The translations under genes were made by a program, and so were the position numbers. 64,000 bases of DNA, taken from Candidatus Pelearchaeum maunauluense. GTDB taxonomy: Archaea; Thermoproteota; Nitrososphaeria_A; Caldarchaeales; Caldarchaeaceae. Each line of letters begins with the position of its first letter. The first letter of the stretch is position 1. The stretch is taken from NCBI GenBank assembly GCA_030059675.1, contig JANVYQ010000002.1, positions 82,260 through 146,259 of the forward strand. Reading direction: 5' to 3'. The notes below the pieces were generated by a model. That model saw nothing but the letters and a program-made list of their open reading frames with translations, did no database searches and was not told the origin of the DNA. Of the stretch, positions 16,517 through 25,081 are shown piece by piece.

Positions 16517-17623
16517 ATGAGGGGCTGGAACTTCGGCGAAAAGCCGCTCCTAGTATTCTGGGAGACCACTAAAGCATGCCTACTCGCGTGCAGGCACTGC
16601 CGCGCCGAGGCCATAACGAGGCCGCTGCCCAACGAGCTCAACGACGAGGAGTCGTTCAGACTGGTGGAGCAGGTGCACGTGTTCGGAAAAACATACCCAA
16701 TACTCATATTCACTGGCGGAGACATGCTGATGAAGAGAAACATCTACGACCTAGCGGGGTATGCGCATGAGCTCGGCATCCCCACCGCGGCAGCCCCAAG
16801 CGTAACCGGGCTGCTCACGCGCGAGGCTTTGCTGGAGCTTAAGCGGCGTGGTGTTTCTATGGTTTCCTTCAGCTTGGACGGGGTGAGGGAGACGCATGAC
16901 CGCATAAGGGGCGTGGCGGGGACGTGGGACGCTACGATGATGGCGATAAGAACGGCGGCCGAGACAGGGATGGCGGTTCAGGTTAACACATGCGTTATGC
17001 GGCTCAACGTTAACGAGCTTCCCGATGTTTTCGCAGCGATAAAGAGGGCTGGGGCAAGCGTCTGGGAGGTCTTCTACCTCATCAAGGTCGGGAAGGGCGT
17101 CGGTATGGAGGAGCTTAGCAGCGTAGAATGCGAGGAGGTGGCGAACTTCCTATACGATGCTGCCATGTATGGGCTTAGGGTAAGGACTGTGGAAGCACCG
17201 TTCTTCAGGCGCGTGGTGAAGCAGAGGGGTGATGGAGCCAGCCCGCCCAACACGGGGCTGTATAGCATGCTCGTAAACAGGCTAAGACAGCTATGCGGAG
17301 AGCCAGAACGCGAGCCCGACGCCCCCATAACACCAACACGCGACGGGCATGGGATACTCTTCATAGGCCACGACGGCTCAATAACCCCTGGAGGATTCCT
17401 CCCAATACCGCGCGGAAACACGCGCACAACAACGCTAATGAAGACATACCGCGAGGACACGCTCTTCCAGCTCCTGAAGAATCCCGACAACTTCAAGGGA
17501 AGATGCGGCGTCTGCGAGTTTAGAGAGCTCTGCGGCGGCTCGCGGGCGCGTGCCTACGTAAAGTATCAAGACCCGTTGGAGGAGGATCCAGCCTGCCCGT
17601 ACAAGCCAGCGGCAGGCGGGTAA
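16517..17623 (+). CDS. Radical SAM/SPASM protein
   Basis: A 368-residue radical SAM enzyme. The iron-sulfur motif C-x3-C-x2-C is at residues 21-28 (CLLACRHC), with FTGGDML and SLDGV strands of the barrel, and a C-terminal SPASM-like Cys cluster (GRCGVCEFRELCGG followed by DPACPY). Such proteins modify peptides or make cofactors such as heme d1/alternative heme and quinone-type groups; this one resembles the heme-biosynthesis-like and peptide-maturase subgroups and the exact group is not decidable here. The start abuts the stop of the coiled-coil gene, hinting that the exported coiled-coil protein might be its target, though no precursor peptide is seen. Confidence 0.85.
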   Translation: MRGWNFGEKPLLVFWETTKACLLACRHCRAEAITRPLPNELNDEESFRLVEQVHVFGKTYPILIFTGGDMLMKRNIYDLAGYAHELGIPTAAAPSVTGLLTREALLELKRRGVSMVSFSLDGVRETHDRIRGVAGTWDATMMAIRTAAETGMAVQVNTCVMRLNVNELPDVFAAIKRAGASVWEVFYLIKVGKGVGMEELSSVECEEVANFLYDAAMYGLRVRTVEAPFFRRVVKQRGDGASPPNTGLYSMLVNRLRQLCGEPEREPDAPITPTRDGHGILFIGHDGSITPGGFLPIPRGNTRTTTLMKTYREDTLFQLLKNPDNFKGRCGVCEFRELCGGSRARAYVKYQDPLEEDPACPYKPAAGG

Positions 17624-17657
17624 AATTAATTTCCACACGCTTCACGCTATAATTCCC

Positions 17658-17981
17658 ATGGCGGAGCTTGTGATAGTTCTGGCAACATTCCCAGCGGAAT
17701 ATGACTGCGCAGCCCTAGCGCGCCGCCTGGTGGAGAAAGGGCTGGCCGCCTCGGTCAACATGATGAGAATAAGCTCCACATACCACTGGCGCGGCGAGGT
17801 TGTGGAGAGCGGCGAGACGCTTATGATTCTCAAGACAGAGCGCGGAGCCTATGAGAGGCTCAAGCAGGAGATTATACGCGAGCATCCATACGAGGTGCCG
17901 TTCATAGCGGCGCTCCAGCCGTTGGACGCGCATACACCATACCTAGAGTGGGTATTTGAATCAACGACCAGGCGTCTATAG
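17658..17981 (+). CDS. cutA: CutA1-like divalent cation tolerance protein
   Basis: A 107-residue protein of the CutA1 family, a trimeric ferredoxin-like protein linked to copper tolerance and signal sensing. Visible family features are VLATFP at the start, NMMRISSTYHWRGEV in the middle with the conserved Trp and Glu, and HPYEVPFI near the end. The 3' end overlaps the converging flavin-oxidase-like gene by 6 bases. Confidence 0.92.
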   Translation: MAELVIVLATFPAEYDCAALARRLVEKGLAASVNMMRISSTYHWRGEVVESGETLMILKTERGAYERLKQEIIREHPYEVPFIAALQPLDAHTPYLEWVFESTTRRL

Positions 17982-18380
17982 GTTATATGCCACAGCTTTT
18001 TTGGGTGTGAGCTTGATTATCACGGACTCGCCCTCCTCCAGGGGGGCGTAGCGCTCATACTGGCGGTACTTCCTATACAGCAGCTTACGCGCATACCTGA
18101 AGCCATCACCGCCATCAAGAAGCTCCGCATCGCATACCAGCATAAGATGCTTGAGGCGGCTCCAGTTCTCGTAATAAGCGTCAACCAGCAGCGTCGCCCT
18201 AGGATTGGCTCTTAGGTTCTTAACCTTCTTGGAGTCGGCGCCTGTTCCCACGTATATCGCCTTACCATCATAGGCGTAGCAGATGGGGACTAGGTGTACC
18301 GAGCCGTCTTCCGCTATCGTTCCAAGCCGCGCAACACGCTGCCCGCGGAGAAAACGCGCATATGAGCGTTTCAGCTCCAT
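17976..18380 (-). CDS. Pyridoxamine 5'-phosphate oxidase-like (FMN/F420-binding) protein
   Basis: About 134 residues forming a split beta-barrel of the PPOX class. Typical segments are an N-terminal helix, VARLGTIAEDGSVHLVPICYA (an early strand pair), AIYVGTGADSKKVKNLRANP, and a final strand with ESVIIKLTPKKAVAY. These enzymes bind FMN or F420 and reduce or oxidise small cofactors. I prefer the ATG at 18380 over the GTG at 18389. Confidence 0.8.
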   Translation of the reverse strand: MELKRSYARFLRGQRVARLGTIAEDGSVHLVPICYAYDGKAIYVGTGADSKKVKNLRANPRATLLVDAYYENWSRLKHLMLVCDAELLDGGDGFRYARKLLYRKYRQYERYAPLEEGESVIIKLTPKKAVAYNL

Positions 18381-18531
18381 ACAACACACCCCAAGGTCAG
18401 AGTGAGCTGGTTCTCTTCACCCAAATCCGAATGAGACAGACTCATCATTCCAGAGAACAAACAACCACAAGGCAGTAAATTAACGTTAATGCTGAAGCCC
18501 CGCGCAGGCCCTTAAACCATAAAACGGGTGT

Positions 18532-20037
18532 TCAGCTCTGGAATAGCCTTGTTATCGTTTTCTTCGCTCCCCTATATGCTGCCATGCTTATAGCCGCTCC
18601 TATGGCGGTTGTTATTAGTGTGGCTGCTTGTATTGGGAGCCATTCTGGCTTTAGGGCTGCGTATACGTATAGCGGCGTCGCGGTTGCTGCAAGAGCCGGC
18701 CGCGGCTGTTATCATGGTTAGGAACATTCCGAGGGGTCTTATGAAGCGCGCCCGCGGCGTTGTTGTGAAGTCTGGAAAACGGGAGCTGAAGTAGGTTCCT
18801 ATCATCACGGTCTCAACCAGCGCTGTATAGCCTGCCACCACCAGAGCCAGCGCAGAACCCCAGCTGGACACGACGGCTGGGATGGTTGCCGCCAGGATGA
18901 GCGCCATCGCTGGGGACGCAACTATAATCGTGGTGGCGGCCTTAGCTCTCACAATCTCACCTGGCCTTAGGGGGCTATGAGGAGGTTTAGGAACGACTCG
19001 CCCTCGCGGCCTATGGATGTTGCGGAGAGAAGTAATGCGAAGAGGAGCAGCCCCACGGTAGGCTGGAGGTAGAGAGCTAGCCTAGCCCTAGACGCTGTGA
19101 GGAACGGGATTATCGCCACCGCCGCTGGCACGGCTATAAACGCGGCCATCTCACGCCGCCGAAGAAACGACTTAAGCTCCTTCCTGATTATAGCCGAATC
19201 ACCTGGCGTGAAGCCCAGCTTCGTGAATATACTCGGCTTAGGCGTGTAGGATTTGCTTGTTATCCTTATCTCAGTCTCATGCACAGCCCAGTATCGTGTC
19301 CTAAGAGCCGTGCCGATGAGGAATCCTGAGAAGGCAAAGAGCGCTCCCAGGAATGTGAAGAGCATGCCACCAGCCAGGTCGGCCTCAAAATACCTTTCTA
19401 TAGCTATTGAGAGCCATACAGGCGGTATGAACCAAACCAGGCCAACTATATCCATAATCCATTCAAGAGAGCTTATGAGGACTTGGAAGTTGAACATAAC
19501 GACGAAGATGAAGATTACCATCGTGTTGAATAGCGTGGCCAGCGGTAGCGCGAGCCTCCCTTTCCGCCTGTAGATTCGCCTCGCCGCCCTAGAGGTTATG
19601 GAGAGTATTATCTCCACGATGAAGCTTCCCGCAGCCAGCGCTATTCCGAGGGCTGCGCCGAGAATTATGGAGAGGAGAGGCAGCACCGAGTAGGCAGAGG
19701 AGAGGGAGGACGCCACCACATACTCGGCTGGCGTTATGGGAAGCCAGTTAACGGCGTCGACCGAGGGTGTGTTGATGCTGCGGTTAATCTCAAACATTAT
19801 CGTATAGACTACTGAGAGGAACATCAGAAGGAGCGGGAGCGCTACCAAGAGCTGGTATAAGGATTGCTGCGGCGGAGACTGGGAGGTTGCGCCTTATGTG
19901 GCTAGGGAGGAGCCTATGAAGAGGGTTATTGATAGCCTTAGGTTTAGACGCAGCCCCCTACCCAGTAGGCGCCTTACAAGGCTCTGGGACGAGGATGCTC
20001 TCAAAGAGGATAGTGCGAGAATCTGCGCAAGCCTCAT
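18532..20037 (-). pseudogene. ABC-2 type permease, multiply frameshifted
   Basis: Read from ATG 20037, near the end of the ATPase remnant, the frame gives a basic cytoplasmic start and first helix (LSITLFIGSSLAT), then must shift near 19895 and again near 19858 to enter the main frame (MVALPLLLMFLSVVY...), which runs with several membrane helices to 18967. At 18965 a run of five C that would need a sixth causes another frameshift; the protein continues as MRAKAATTIIVAS and, after one more shift near 18695, ends with YRGAKKTITRLFQS at 18532. Four frameshifts in a gene of about 500 codons show decay. The partner ATPase is also broken, so this exporter is inactive. Confidence 0.7.
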
Positions 20038-20056
20038 CACAAGCCTTATGTTCAGC

Positions 20057-20822
20057 CTACCTCACCAACGCCTCTACAAGCTCCCTAACATCCTCCGAGC
20101 CTGTGAGCTTCAGGAAAACATCCTCCAACGTGCTGTTAGGACTTTCGGAGAGCAGCTTAAGCTCCCCTGGGCTTCCCTCAGCTATTTTCACCCCCTCATA
20201 CAGTATGGCTATCCTATCGCATATGGCTTCAGCTATCTCCAAGACATGCGTGCTTATGATTGTGGTTGTACCGTCTAGGGCTAGCTTGTGGAGCATCTCC
20301 TTAACTAGACGCGCTGATTTGGGGTCTAAGCCGCTCAGCGGCTCATCAAGTATTAGGACACGCGGCCTATGGAGAAAAGCAGCCATCAAGGCTATCTTCT
20401 GCTTCATCCCACGCGAGTAGCCTGCGAGTAGCTCACCCTCGCGGCCGCTTAACCCGAAGGCCTCAAGAAACTCAGCAACCCTAGAACGCCAAACAGAGGG
20501 GAGACACCATAGGCCTCTCTGATGAAGTCCAGATACTCGGCTGCCGTAAGGTATTCGTAAAGCCTGGGCGTCTCTGGACGTAGCCTACTATGCGCTTAAC
20601 CCCGACAGGGTTCTGCGATGGGTCTATCCCATGAACCGAGACCATGCCGCTATCTGGCTTAAGAAGCCCCAACATCATGCGCATCGTCGTAGACTTAACA
20701 GAGCCGTTAGGCCCTAGGAGGCCGAAGATAGACCCTCCCTGGATGGTGAGTGAAAGTCCCCTTACTGCCCACACCTCGTCAAACCTCTTGGAGACGTTCT
20801 CCAGGATTACGGCGTTGGTCAT
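20057..20822 (-). pseudogene. ABC transporter ATPase, frameshifted and with altered Walker A
   Basis: The N-terminal half (20822 to 20481) has the ABC fold but its Walker A reads GPNGSVKST: the second Gly of GSGKST is Val. After a frameshift near 20570 the sequence TPRLYEYLTAAEYLDF lies in another frame, and a second shift near 20490 leads into VAEFLEAFGLSGREGELLAGYSRGMKQK, the signature region, and LILDEPLSGLDP, the Walker B, ending at 20057. Three independent lesions argue for real inactivation. It belongs with the permease at 18532-20037 (two-gene exporter, Sulfolobus-type multidrug/antibiotic exporter look). Confidence 0.75.
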
Positions 20823-20863
20823 CTATTTGGTCTGCCTCTAGCTGCTAAGCGCGGCTTATGAAT

Positions 20864-21961
20864 CTAAACATTCTCAGCTTTGGTCTGGGCTTCAGGCTCT
20901 TCGCGCCTCTTCCCAGCTGCTGCGCGTCGCGCCTGCCTGCGGTAATACTGCATCGGGCTCTTAACATCGCCGCAGAGGCGGCCATTCTCTATACAGAGCC
21001 CATGAGTCTGCAACGTGGCGCAGCGCGGGACGGTGTATTTGGTCCTACTCCCGCGCTGGCCTGCTATATGCTCCACCTGATAACGGGCTATCCGCTCATC
21101 AAAATCACCGCGCTGGGAGTACATCTGGATAATCTCGTCTGTCGTCCATCCTATGTTGATTAGGAACGCAGCTATTGTGAAGTTTCCGAAGTGTGATACC
21201 GCCTCGCCAGCGAGTAGGCGTTGCTTGAGCGCCTGCATGCATGGCGGCCATAGCTCTGGCGCTAGCCTCTCACCCAGCTTAACCTCGCGCCACCTACGGG
21301 TCTCAAGCAGCTGCTTAAGACGCTGGACATGCTCCTTCAGGAAGTCTGGGACGCCTAACCTACCGACAGCGCGAAGCCTCTCCTCTATATGCGTCTCAAG
21401 AGCGTTCTTGATGAGCGTTGCCATCTCTGGGCGTGTTAGGAGAACATAGCCGCGCTTGAGTGTTCTATTGACAAGCTTCCAGCGCGGCTCGTTGAGGCGC
21501 GTGGCGTGCTTTAGATAATCGGCAAAATGCATCTCAAACTCATACGGCGGTTGGGCTAGCTTCACACGCATGCCGAGAACCTGCGTAGCCACGTAGTGGA
21601 GGATATCCCTGACGCTGCTCCTATCTATCTTCTCAAGTATCTTAGCGTATCGCTCAGCCTCCGATGCGGCGAAGCGCCTAATGGCGTAGTCATCCTCAAG
21701 CATGGCGACCAGCGCTATTGAGAGGGGGTAGGAGAATATCTCAACCTCAGAGGGAGAGGTGCTGCTCTCCTCCGCAGCCCTAATCCCATGAGCCAGAGAA
21801 TCCTCAACCCTCTTAACAGCAACATCCACCAACGACCTCATAGAAGGGTCGGCGAAATCCTCCAGCTTAATCCCGAAAGAACCCACATACTCGCGTATCT
21901 GCTGCAAGAAGGGGAACTCCATCATCAGCCGCTCTATGAAGTATGGGTCGCTGACCGTCAA
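20864..21961 (-). CDS. priL: DNA primase large subunit
   Basis: Regulatory iron-sulfur subunit of the archaeal-eukaryotic primase, needed with PriS to start DNA and RNA primers. From the TTG at 21961 the protein is 365 residues: an N-terminal helical domain beginning VSDPYFIERLMMEFPFL, then the C-terminal domain with four Cys in the usual order (WPPC; PRC; HGLC; GRLC) and the HFGNFTIAAFLINIG and RYQVEHI segments that line the [4Fe-4S] cluster and primer site. The longer frame to 22048 would run through the promoter, so I take the later start. The C-terminus carries a basic, Arg/Ala-rich tail. Confidence 0.85.
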   Translation of the reverse strand: MTVSDPYFIERLMMEFPFLQQIREYVGSFGIKLEDFADPSMRSLVDVAVKRVEDSLAHGIRAAEESSTSPSEVEIFSYPLSIALVAMLEDDYAIRRFAASEAERYAKILEKIDRSSVRDILHYVATQVLGMRVKLAQPPYEFEMHFADYLKHATRLNEPRWKLVNRTLKRGYVLLTRPEMATLIKNALETHIEERLRAVGRLGVPDFLKEHVQRLKQLLETRRWREVKLGERLAPELWPPCMQALKQRLLAGEAVSHFGNFTIAAFLINIGWTTDEIIQMYSQRGDFDERIARYQVEHIAGQRGSRTKYTVPRCATLQTHGLCIENGRLCGDVKSPMQYYRRQARRAAAGKRREEPEAQTKAENV

Positions 21962-21993
21962 GGACCCTTGCCGCCATATATGTTGTGCCCGCC

Positions 21994-22003
21994 AGCTATA
22001 TAA
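21994..22003 (-). promoter_or_regulatory. TATA-like box of priL
   Basis: On the minus strand CTTTATATAG lies about 33 bases before the TTG at 21961. This supports the shorter PriL start and a short or absent leader. Confidence 0.45.
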
Positions 22004-22122
22004 AGCGCTCCTACAATAACCAAGCAGAAAATATACAATTTTTGACAATTAGAGGTCTGAGAAAATAGTGTAAGATTGATGATGAGACAAAACCATACAC
22101 CGTGGAGGGAAAGGGAGGTTCA

Positions 22123-22695
22123 TCAAATATCTGGCTTCTTTCCACCCTGTTTTGCTATGCTCTCCATAATCTCCCGCGTGGTGGGGTTTCTAGATGCGTC
22201 GCGCATGAAGCGCTCAAGCTTTATGTTCTGTTCTTTCTGGAGCCTTGAGGCTTCCAGAGCCATCTCAAGCCTATCTAGAGCGTGGAGCAGCCGCGCCTCG
22301 CGGCTCCTGCCCTCGACATACTCCCTGTAAAGCTCCAGGTATCTCCGCCTAACCCCATCGGGCAGCCCTGAGGTCAGTTCCCTCAATATGCCGCCCTCTA
22401 TATTGTTGAGCATCTCCTTCCTCACTTTGTTTTTCTCGCGCGGCGTTAGGTCGTCTGTGAATGCTTCAGGCAGGTCGTGGAGTAGCGCCATGCGCATAGC
22501 TTTCTCCGCGTCCATGCCCAGGAGGTCTGCCGCCACCATGCTGAGCAGAGCTAGGGAATAGCCGTGGTCTGCGACCGACTCTGGGTTCTTAACACCAGCC
22601 TCAACCCAGCCGCTGCGCTTCACGCGCTTAAGCCCAAGCCCAGCCTCAAGCAGCTGTATGGCGCCGGAGAGCTTAGCTGAGCCTCGCCTTGCCAT
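22123..22695 (-). CDS. HD-domain phosphohydrolase (YfbR/HDDC2-like)
   Basis: A 190-residue HD protein. Metal and catalytic residues are in PESVADHGYSLAL (first His), ALLHDLPEAF (HD) and LLHALDRLEMALEA (last Asp), the order seen in 5'-deoxynucleotidases of the YfbR/HDDC2 group. It probably removes phosphate from nucleoside monophosphates. It overlaps the asparagine-synthase-like gene by 23 bases on the same strand, so the pair is cotranscribed. Confidence 0.8.
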   Translation of the reverse strand: MARRGSAKLSGAIQLLEAGLGLKRVKRSGWVEAGVKNPESVADHGYSLALLSMVAADLLGMDAEKAMRMALLHDLPEAFTDDLTPREKNKVRKEMLNNIEGGILRELTSGLPDGVRRRYLELYREYVEGRSREARLLHALDRLEMALEASRLQKEQNIKLERFMRDASRNPTTREIMESIAKQGGKKPDI

Positions 22696-23935
22696 CCCTC
22701 ACCAACCTCTCCACGACGCGCTGGACGCCAGTCCCATACTGGAGAGCCGACTTCCTGGAGCGCGCGACCTCATCAAGCCCCAGCAGAAGAGCGACGCTCC
22801 TTAGAATACGCTTCCTCACGTAGCCCTCAGCCGTCTTAGCTACCTTCAGCTCAGGTGGTAAGCTCAGGGCGTAATCCACCAGCTCATAATCCAAGTAAGG
22901 CAAGACCAGCTCAACCCCAACAAGGGAGCATGCGAGGACATCGCGGGGCAGGCTAAAGGCGTGGAGGCCCATGACATCCTGCCACAACGCCTCCTGCACG
23001 GCTTCATGACCATACCTCTCGGCTATCTTCTCGTATTTCATGTAGCCGCCGAACAGCTCGTCAGCCCCTTGGCCCGCTACGGCAGACCTAGCGCCCAGCT
23101 CTCTGGCGCGCTCAGCCTGGAGCAGAAAGACAGAGCCTATCGCAGCGTCCATCAGCGACAACCTGCCAAAAACCCCGCGGAGGAGCTCAACAGCCCGCGA
23201 AACATCGCTGGGGGATATCTCAACATGCGTTGCCTCAATCCCCAGCAGCTTGGCGACGCTCTTGATGTTCGCCCAATCCCGCGCGCCAGGGAGGCCTGCT
23301 GATACTAGCATGGGCTCAAGCCCAGCCTCTGCGCAGAGCTTGGCTAGGATGGAGCTGTCCAAGCCGCCTGAGAAGAAGAGCGCAGAGCCGCGCTCAACGT
23401 AGCGCTCAACCGAGGAGCGGAGTAGGCCGAGTATCCTACCCGCATCCCCCTTCACATGACGCCGCGACGGCTTCCAATAAGTCTCCACAACAGAGCCATG
23501 TTCGCCCAGCCGCGTTATGCACGCTGGCCGCGCTGGAGTCGGTTCATACCCAGCGTTGATGATGAACGCAGGAGTGTTGCTGCAAATTATGAGGCCGCGC
23601 GTCTCCGCTATGAAGAGCGGCCTACACCCAAGGTGGTCGCGGACGAGCACAAGCCCCTCGCCGCTTACCATGACCGCGGAGAAGAAGCCACGCAGCCCCC
23701 TGGCGTCCTCTACAGAACCAACCCCGAAGGCGGGGTATGCATCTACAAGCGTCAGCCTCCCGTCGCTATACTCGGCAGCCTTCACCCCACGCTCCCGCCG
23801 CACCATCCCGAAGTATGCCGCAGCCGCCTGTCCCTGGGAGTAGTACTCAGCTTCCCTGCCCGCTTCTCCCAAAGCCCTCTTAACCGCCTCCCCCGCGCCC
23901 CTGCCGTAGGCAGCCACGAAGCCGAACACAAGCAA
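22673..23935 (-). CDS. Asparagine synthase-like protein lacking the N-terminal Cys
   Basis: A 420-residue AsnB-related protein. The N-terminal half has the Ntn glutaminase-like fold (GFFSAVMVSGEGLVLVRDHLGCRPLF), but the chain begins MLVFGFVAAY rather than MCG, so the Cys that attacks glutamine is missing. The C-terminal half has the ATP pyrophosphatase loop FFSGGLDSSILA and a later GQGADELFGGY, the synthetase signature. It may use free ammonia or another amine donor, or amidate a different substrate. Length is shorter than typical AsnB (about 550). The HD gene follows at an overlap. Confidence 0.8.
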   Translation of the reverse strand: MLVFGFVAAYGRGAGEAVKRALGEAGREAEYYSQGQAAAAYFGMVRRERGVKAAEYSDGRLTLVDAYPAFGVGSVEDARGLRGFFSAVMVSGEGLVLVRDHLGCRPLFIAETRGLIICSNTPAFIINAGYEPTPARPACITRLGEHGSVVETYWKPSRRHVKGDAGRILGLLRSSVERYVERGSALFFSGGLDSSILAKLCAEAGLEPMLVSAGLPGARDWANIKSVAKLLGIEATHVEISPSDVSRAVELLRGVFGRLSLMDAAIGSVFLLQAERARELGARSAVAGQGADELFGGYMKYEKIAERYGHEAVQEALWQDVMGLHAFSLPRDVLACSLVGVELVLPYLDYELVDYALSLPPELKVAKTAEGYVRKRILRSVALLLGLDEVARSRKSALQYGTGVQRVVERLVRDGKARLS

Positions 23936-23985
23936 CCCCCAGCGTATAGTAGCGCTAATTAACCAGTGGCGTCCTCCCTATATTC

Positions 23986-24141
23986 GTGGATTCGGACTGC
24001 CAGCATGAGTTTGAATTCCTCGGCGAGCAGAAGACCGACGAGGGGACGAACAAATACTTCCGCTGCACCCTCTGCGGCGATGTCTTCGTCTTCCCGCCCA
24101 ACTCTGACATAGCGTATAAAATACCTGGCAGGAAGGACTAG
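23986..24141 (+). CDS. Small zinc-ribbon-like protein
   Basis: A 51-residue protein with a GTG start right after a CTATATT box (leaderless). It has C-x-H near the start and RCTLCGDVF, so two Cys/His pairs suitable for one zinc site, followed by FPPNSDIAYKIPGRKD. It overlaps the converging gene by 4 bases. No known family is recognised; the composition fits a small transcription- or translation-related zinc protein. Confidence 0.55.
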   Translation: MDSDCQHEFEFLGEQKTDEGTNKYFRCTLCGDVFVFPPNSDIAYKIPGRKD

Positions 24142-24635
24142 ACACCTAGGTTAAGCTCGTCCCAGCTAAGCCCAGCTTGGTGGAAGACCTCCTCGCCAAT
24201 CCTCGTCGGCTCGGCCGCCTTCTCCTCCGCCGCCTTAAGCTCACGGTATTTTCTATAAAACGCCTGCCTAACGGTCTCAACCGCCTGGAAAAGCTCCTCA
24301 GCATTCCTGTACCGCGCAGTCTTTACGGAGCTCTCCACACCCTCAGGCGAGATGCGCGCAATCGTGTATGTAACCTCTCCTGGAAGCTCTGCGAAAGACC
24401 TCACCAAGCCGCTTCCTGCATCTGCCCTAGCTTCCACTAGAATTGAGTATAGCTTCCTAACACCGCCCTCCATACGCACAACATCTATGGCGAAGCCGCA
24501 GCGTCCAAAGCGCGAGTATATCATGCGCTCATGCGGGTAGTGCCTATGCGTGGCCAGCCCCACCACGTCGCGCGACTCAATTAATGAGACAACCTCAGAC
24601 GTTAGAGAACCAGCGTCAGACGACAACACCAGCAC
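24138..24635 (-). CDS. Hypothetical protein, 165 residues
   Basis: A soluble protein with no recognised family. It begins with a Ser/Asp-rich segment (LVLSSDAGSLTSEVV), has THRHYPHERMIY with several His, an FAELPGEVTYTIARI strand region and a charged helical C-terminus. Codon use is like its neighbours, so it is a real gene. There is no membrane segment or signal peptide. Confidence 0.6.
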   Translation of the reverse strand: MLVLSSDAGSLTSEVVSLIESRDVVGLATHRHYPHERMIYSRFGRCGFAIDVVRMEGGVRKLYSILVEARADAGSGLVRSFAELPGEVTYTIARISPEGVESSVKTARYRNAEELFQAVETVRQAFYRKYRELKAAEEKAAEPTRIGEEVFHQAGLSWDELNLGV

Positions 24636-25030
24636 CGACGATAGGGGATAGGCTCTAGCTCATAAATCTTGAAAGGAAGGCCGACAACATTAAAACCAAG
24701 CCAGCGAAACAGCATGAGCAGAACAACAAGGGGCCGGGGTGGCGGAGCGGACAACGCGCAGGCCTTGAGAGCCTGTGGCCTTCGCGGGCCGCGTGGGTTC
24801 AAATCCCACCCCCGGCGCATTATGGCCTCTCTGGCGTCGCGCTCAACTATAGCGCCCAAGGTATCTGATATGCCACCCACATTCTTGGCGAGCCACTCCC
24901 TAAGCCTGATTTCACCCTCCAAAACCTTCCTCAACCCAGCTATTGCGCTAACATTATTTGCAGAGGTCTCCGCAACTTCCCTAAGAATTATATAAACTCC
25001 CATAATCACCGTTCTTCTTATTGGCTTCAC
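24602..25030 (-). CDS. Hypothetical ORF whose 3' half is antisense to tRNA-Ser
   Basis: From GTG 25030 the first about 73 residues look protein-like (TVIMGVYIILREVAETSANN, then a charged helical part ending DAREAIMRRG), with a TATATAC box about 40 bases upstream. Beyond that the frame runs over the reverse complement of the tRNA gene (the GWDLNPRGP signature of antisense tRNA) and ends near 24602. Either the real gene is shorter and has lost its end by tRNA insertion or rearrangement, or only the N-terminal part is meaningful. No family is recognised. Confidence 0.35.
   Translation of the reverse strand: MKPIRRTVIMGVYIILREVAETSANNVSAIAGLRKVLEGEIRLREWLAKNVGGISDTLGAIVERDAREAIMRRGWDLNPRGPRRPQALKACALSAPPPRPLVVLLMLFRWLGFNVVGLPFKIYELEPIPYRRCWCCRLTLVL
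24733..24817 (+). tRNA. tRNA-Ser (UGA anticodon)
   Basis: The acceptor arm GCCGGGG (24733-24739) pairs with CCCCGGC (24810-24816), discriminator G at 24817. The anticodon stem CAGGC/GCCTG encloses the loop CTTGAGA, giving anticodon TGA. A long variable arm (about 15 bases around GGCCTTCGCGGGCC) makes it a type II serine tRNA, and the T arm is GTGGG-TTCAAAT-CCCAC. CCA is not encoded and there is no intron. Confidence 0.9.
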
Positions 25031-25081
25031 TCAACGTTTCTCAAGGCACTTGATTCGGGTTTAGCGTATATAAGCCTTGAT

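Noticed and set aside
21962-22048. Longer start for the primase large subunit
   Set aside because: The extra codons would lie across the TATA-like box and do not resemble PriL N-termini, which begin close to the DPYF-like segment.
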